A DNA stretch of 64,000 nt from Osmia lignaria lignaria (Eukaryota; Arthropoda; Insecta; Hymenoptera; Megachilidae). The DNA lies in the NCBI RefSeq assembly GCF_051020975.1, contig NC_135042.1, positions 9,571,888 through 9,635,887 of the forward strand, in the 5' to 3' direction. Position 1 is the first letter of the stretch; the number at the start of each line of letters is the position of its first letter. Below are positions 60,360 through 64,000 of the stretch, piece after piece. The notes under the pieces were generated by a model. That model was not told the DNA's origin. It worked only from the letters and a program-made list of their open reading frames with translations, and searched no databases. The translations under genes and the position numbers were made by a program.

Positions 60360-61945
60360 CCCCGCGAGTAGTCGGTCGGTAGCTGGTGACACGCGAGTTC
60401 GCACGCGATTTAAGGTCCGATCGGGACGATGCAACGAGTGCCACTGCAATGGTCGGGTGCAACGTGCTGCACAACGATTCCGCAGACACCAGGGGAGGGA
60501 CAAAAATCCAGGGAGGAAGAGAGACGATTCTTGGCAGCGTGAAATGAACGCGACTTAATCCACCGCGATGCGTGTCACTCGACGTCCTGTGTGCGGTTTT
60601 ACGGCTGACACATGGCTTTTATTTTAAATACGTTCGCGAGATCGCTCTACCTGTCCAGACGTCCTACCTCTCTCGCGGTCGGCTCCATCGTCCGGCGAAA
60701 CTGACGGACATCGGTTGGATCATTACGGGATATCAAGGTGAAATTAAGAGATTTCGCGTCGTTCGCTCGAGAGATAACGACGAAAAAGTTTACACGGAAA
60801 AATGATGCGAGGAGTCAAATCGCTGACACCAGTAGAAGACGAAGGGTCAAGGGAAGCTCAATTAGAAAATGCAGCGTTCGATGCATCGTCGAGTGCAACG
60901 AACGACGCCGCTGAGGAGGAGTGCCGCGTGTCATTGACATCGCCTCGTTTTCTCGCCGCATTGTTCGAAACGGGAAACGAATCTACCGAAACTATTCGTG
61001 GTAATTTCTGTTCGCACCATTATACAATATCCAACGCCTCGTCTCGGGACGAAGAAAGTGGCTCGGAGCGTAATCAGGAAACACGGTTGTTGCGAAACAA
61101 TTGGAGGCACCGTCGGTGACTGTCGTTGCGTTCCCTTAAGAAAAAGTGAATTCATTCTTCGACTATCAACTTGAGGATATCTCAAAGACTGAGCTAAAGG
61201 GTAACACCACTTTGACCGCTTCAAAATTTCGACATTTCTTTTTCGCTTATTAATGCAGAAGGATTACTTTATAGACCTGGAATCGCAGATTAACTTTCGT
61301 TTCTATTCACGAACTTTAAAAGCGTTTCACTCGAAACAGCATTTTTAAAATCGGTAGGCACTCTAGCTCCGCAAATTTTCAATCAATCTACTTGAATCTT
61401 TTTGCAATTTGATCGTCACATTTTTTTAGTAAAATACGTAGGATTTTTTCAAAATATTGATATTTCGATTTTCTGTACAACTTTGAATAAAGAAATTTTT
61501 GGTGGAAAAATGTTTTACTTTAAATCGATGCCATTTTATTAAAAATGCATATTTCTGAAAACGGCTACGTATTTCACTAGCGTTTGGATTAAAAAATCCA
61601 AGTTTTTTTGTTTCATTTGACCCTCTTTTTTTGATCATCACCTGCCGAGCCGCCATTTTTCATACATCAACAAAAAAAAACGATTTCTACTTTAATATAT
61701 GCATAATAAATTAGTATAATTGGATTTTCATAAACACTTTGCACTTCTTAGAAAAAAATTCCCGAAAAAGCCTTAAATTTTGAAGCGGTCGAAGTATTAC
61801 CCCTTAAGCACAGAATATTTTTTTTCTAACGTATGATGCACGTATGCGCTGTGATTTCTGAAGTGTATCGAGGTCATCGTGGTCGAAGGAAGAAGAAGAA
61901 AGGAAAACGACGAGAAAGGAGTACGTGTAACGATGAGGCTGAGCG

Positions 61946-61979
<34 letters not shown>

Positions 61980-64000
61980 GAAAAGAAAGAAAGAGAGTGG
62001 AATGTTTTGCCTTTCCACAGCATTTCCACGGGTGAAATGATTTTCACAATGGGTCGCACTCACGACGAACAACGAACCCCTTTGGAGCAAGCAAAAGTGG
62101 ACGTCTCGGGCTGACGTTACCTAGCATCGTTCCCCGGAACGACGAAGCACGACTCGTTACAAGCTCGCTGTTTCGCGGGTGCAAACCCCCCTTTTGTATC
62201 GGAAAGCTCTCCACTGCCGGGTGAATGTCACCGGGGGCTTCGCTTACAAAAGCAACGCACAATGCGGCAACCGACCCAATAAGTGTTGCAGCACCGATCC
62301 AGCTACTGTTCGCCTGCCCTCCGTGCCAGATATTTGTCCTCCGTTGAAAGAGCTTCCAAACGCGATCTGTTTAACGACGCGCACTCTGCAACAGTCGCTT
62401 CGAAACGGGTAGCTTTTGTTCGTTACCTCTGCGTTATCAGCTTTTACGTGGCTTGCTTTCGGGGCTTTAATTAATTCGACGCCGCCTAGATTGAAACTTT
62501 CAATCGAATCGGGGGTAGTTTGGTTACGCTGAAAGTTTTGAGAACGGTAGCCAACCAAAGAGGGATTCTCACGAGCCACCGTGATAATCAACGCGTTAAA
62601 GAAGATACTCGAGCTGGAGGATCGGACGATTGGATTGGCTTCCCTCGACTCCCAAGGGCGAAGAGCCCTTCCAGGTCGAGGTTGCAGCGAACCAGAAGGA
62701 GGATGAGGAGGCGAGCGAGGATCAGTCCCGGAAATGCCGAAAAACTGAACAAATAGCAGAGAGGGAAGCAAGGAAGAGGGTTGTTGCAGGAGCCCGGTGA
62801 AAAGCGACACGGGTATTTCATGTTAAGCGCGTTCCGCTCTATTTCGTTCGCCCTTCGCCGACCGGGCACATCGTTGGATAAAAAGGACTCCCGTACTCCT
62901 TCAGGCAATCCTCGTCCCTTTTCAGACGCTTCTCGCTGTTCCCGTTGGATACGCCGGAATAGGTCCGCCATTAAAAACAAAAAGGCGAGAGGTGGCGAAG
63001 CCTCCGCCGAGGCTGGGCGCGGCGTCGTGAAAAGGGAGGAAAAAGCGAGCAGGAGAAACGAAACATTACCTAATGCCGTGTTTTCACTGCGAGAACAGCC
63101 GTGTTTCGTGCACCCTTTAACGCATCCATCCTCTGTCCTTTGTCCTCGCGAAGCCCATCCTGTTATCTCCTTTCCCCTTTTCAGCCAGTCTTTTTGTTCC
63201 GGCCGCTTTTGAAGGGGCTTCGATTTCCGCGTAATCAACCAGCAACCCTGACTGACGGTCTCTGGCTTCGATGAAGCATCAGTCGCGTCGGTTCGGTCGA
63301 AACGTGGGTTAATTGTCGGCTCCTCGACTCGCCGATCGATCTCTCGATCGTTAACCACGCGAAACGATACTCGTCTTACGCTCCGACGATCCCGCGATTG
63401 TTCTTAACGGATTTTTCACCGAACCGTGCGTACCCGTGGCAATTTTAACTCCGTTTCGAGCACTCGGAAACGTTTATCAGGGGACACTCCGGTGCCCGTT
63501 GACTCAACCGCTTCGGAATTTTTCCGGATTCCACGGAGATTAGGCTCGTTTCAGAAAACTTACGGCGCAGCAATGATTGTAAAGAGCGAACGATGATTTC
63601 GCGCGAGGTATCACGATGCATTTGCATGGCATGTTGCGTGCCAAAGGTTCGGCCAGGTCAGGAATAACCCTGCAGGTGAGGTAACGGACGAACAGGCTGT
63701 AGAGACCAGAAGAATCCGTGCAGGTACCTCCGCGGTTAATCGAGTGTCAAGGGTCGAGGGGATCTTTAAATTATAGTAACGAAAAGGCTATGATTTTTCA
63801 AGGTGCAGGTTCAAGTTGGACGTTTCATGCGGGACTGGCTCGAAAAACATTAGAAGGCGGAAGATATCGTTGCTGTAGAATATCTATCATTGATCTTGGA
63901 CTTCGTAAATCATCTCTCGCGATACCATCTGCTGGTTAATTATCGTTTCGATAGCGGCATTCGTGTTCTTAGCATCGACAAAGTTGAATTCGAAACGTAA
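60360..64000. other. sequence upstream of MCC, no gene recognised
   Basis: Contains the MCC 5' leader and promoter, a MITE (61198-61804) and a 24-base poly-A run near 61951. The longest open frame of the whole window (62588-63358, minus) lies here, but it has low-complexity basic/polar composition and no domain pattern. Confidence 0.45.
61198..61804. mobile_element. TIR MITE with TAA duplication (Harbinger-like)
   Basis: Left end AGGGTAACACCACTTTGACC continuing GCTTCAAAATTT; the right end is the inverted counterpart AAATTTTGAAGCGGTCGAAG continuing TATTACCCCT. The TIR is about 32 bp with a few differences. TAA flanks both sides (61195-61197, 61805-61807). The AT-rich interior has no transposase frame. 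The outer bases resemble those of the MITE at 6979-7189. Confidence 0.75.

Noticed and set aside
60802..61119. 105-codon plus-strand frame
   Set aside because: Begins with a Met but shows no family, no signal peptide and no splice or promoter support.
62588..63358. Longest open frame of the window (256 codons, minus)
   Set aside because: Low-complexity basic and polar composition, competing long frames on the other strand, no domain pattern and no splice context; GC-richer DNA makes long chance frames.
1..64000. CRISPR arrays, bacterial operons, rRNA and tRNA genes
   Set aside because: None seen; the direct repeats present are microsatellites or transposon parts, and no convincing tRNA A/B boxes were found by eye.

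Overview
The window reads as nuclear DNA of an insect, most likely a hymenopteran and perhaps a bee (inference). All recognisable proteins are animal proteins with insect-type short GT-AG introns, the DNA between genes is AT-rich but full of CpG, and the mobile elements are small decayed DNA transposons. Exons were assembled by eye; every junction listed was checked for reading phase.

Layout. 1-12.9 kb: 5' part of an ADAM10/Kuzbanian metalloprotease gene on the minus strand, three coding exons, the rest beyond the left edge, with several transposon relics in its introns. 12.9-19.2 kb: no gene recognised. 19.2-20.0 kb: a CALML4-like calmodulin-related gene (plus), convergent with a complete eight-exon nicotinic acetylcholine receptor alpha-type subunit gene (minus, 30.2-20.3 kb). 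30.8-32.2 kb: two tandem, diverged small-heat-shock-like genes (plus). 32.3-35.0 kb: ribosomal protein L4 (minus, eight exons) with two intronic U18-type C/D snoRNAs. It is divergent to the splicing factor SPF27/BCAS2 (35.4-36.3 kb, plus). 36.8-38.1 kb: two mitochondrial complex III microprotein genes, UQCC6/Brawnin-like and UQCC5/SMIM4-like. 37.6-60.4 kb: an MCC (colorectal mutant cancer protein) gene on the minus strand ending in the PDZ-binding motif ETSL. Its last intron holds the UQCC5 gene. Another intron holds an unrecognised gene for a secreted six-cysteine peptide ending GRKR (42.6 kb, plus). 60.4-64 kb: upstream sequence with one inverted-repeat element.

How the genes fit together. 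32-38 kb is a compact housekeeping cluster (translation, splicing, respiratory-chain assembly) of short-intron genes. Around it lie three long-intron genes for signalling and surface functions (kuz, nAChR, MCC). The most novel items are the nested secreted peptide, the adjacent complex III microprotein pair with one member inside MCC, the snoRNA pair that matches the vertebrate RPL4/U18 arrangement, and a fold-back element that interrupts a Tc1 relic and can be dated against an uninterrupted copy at 46.6 kb.
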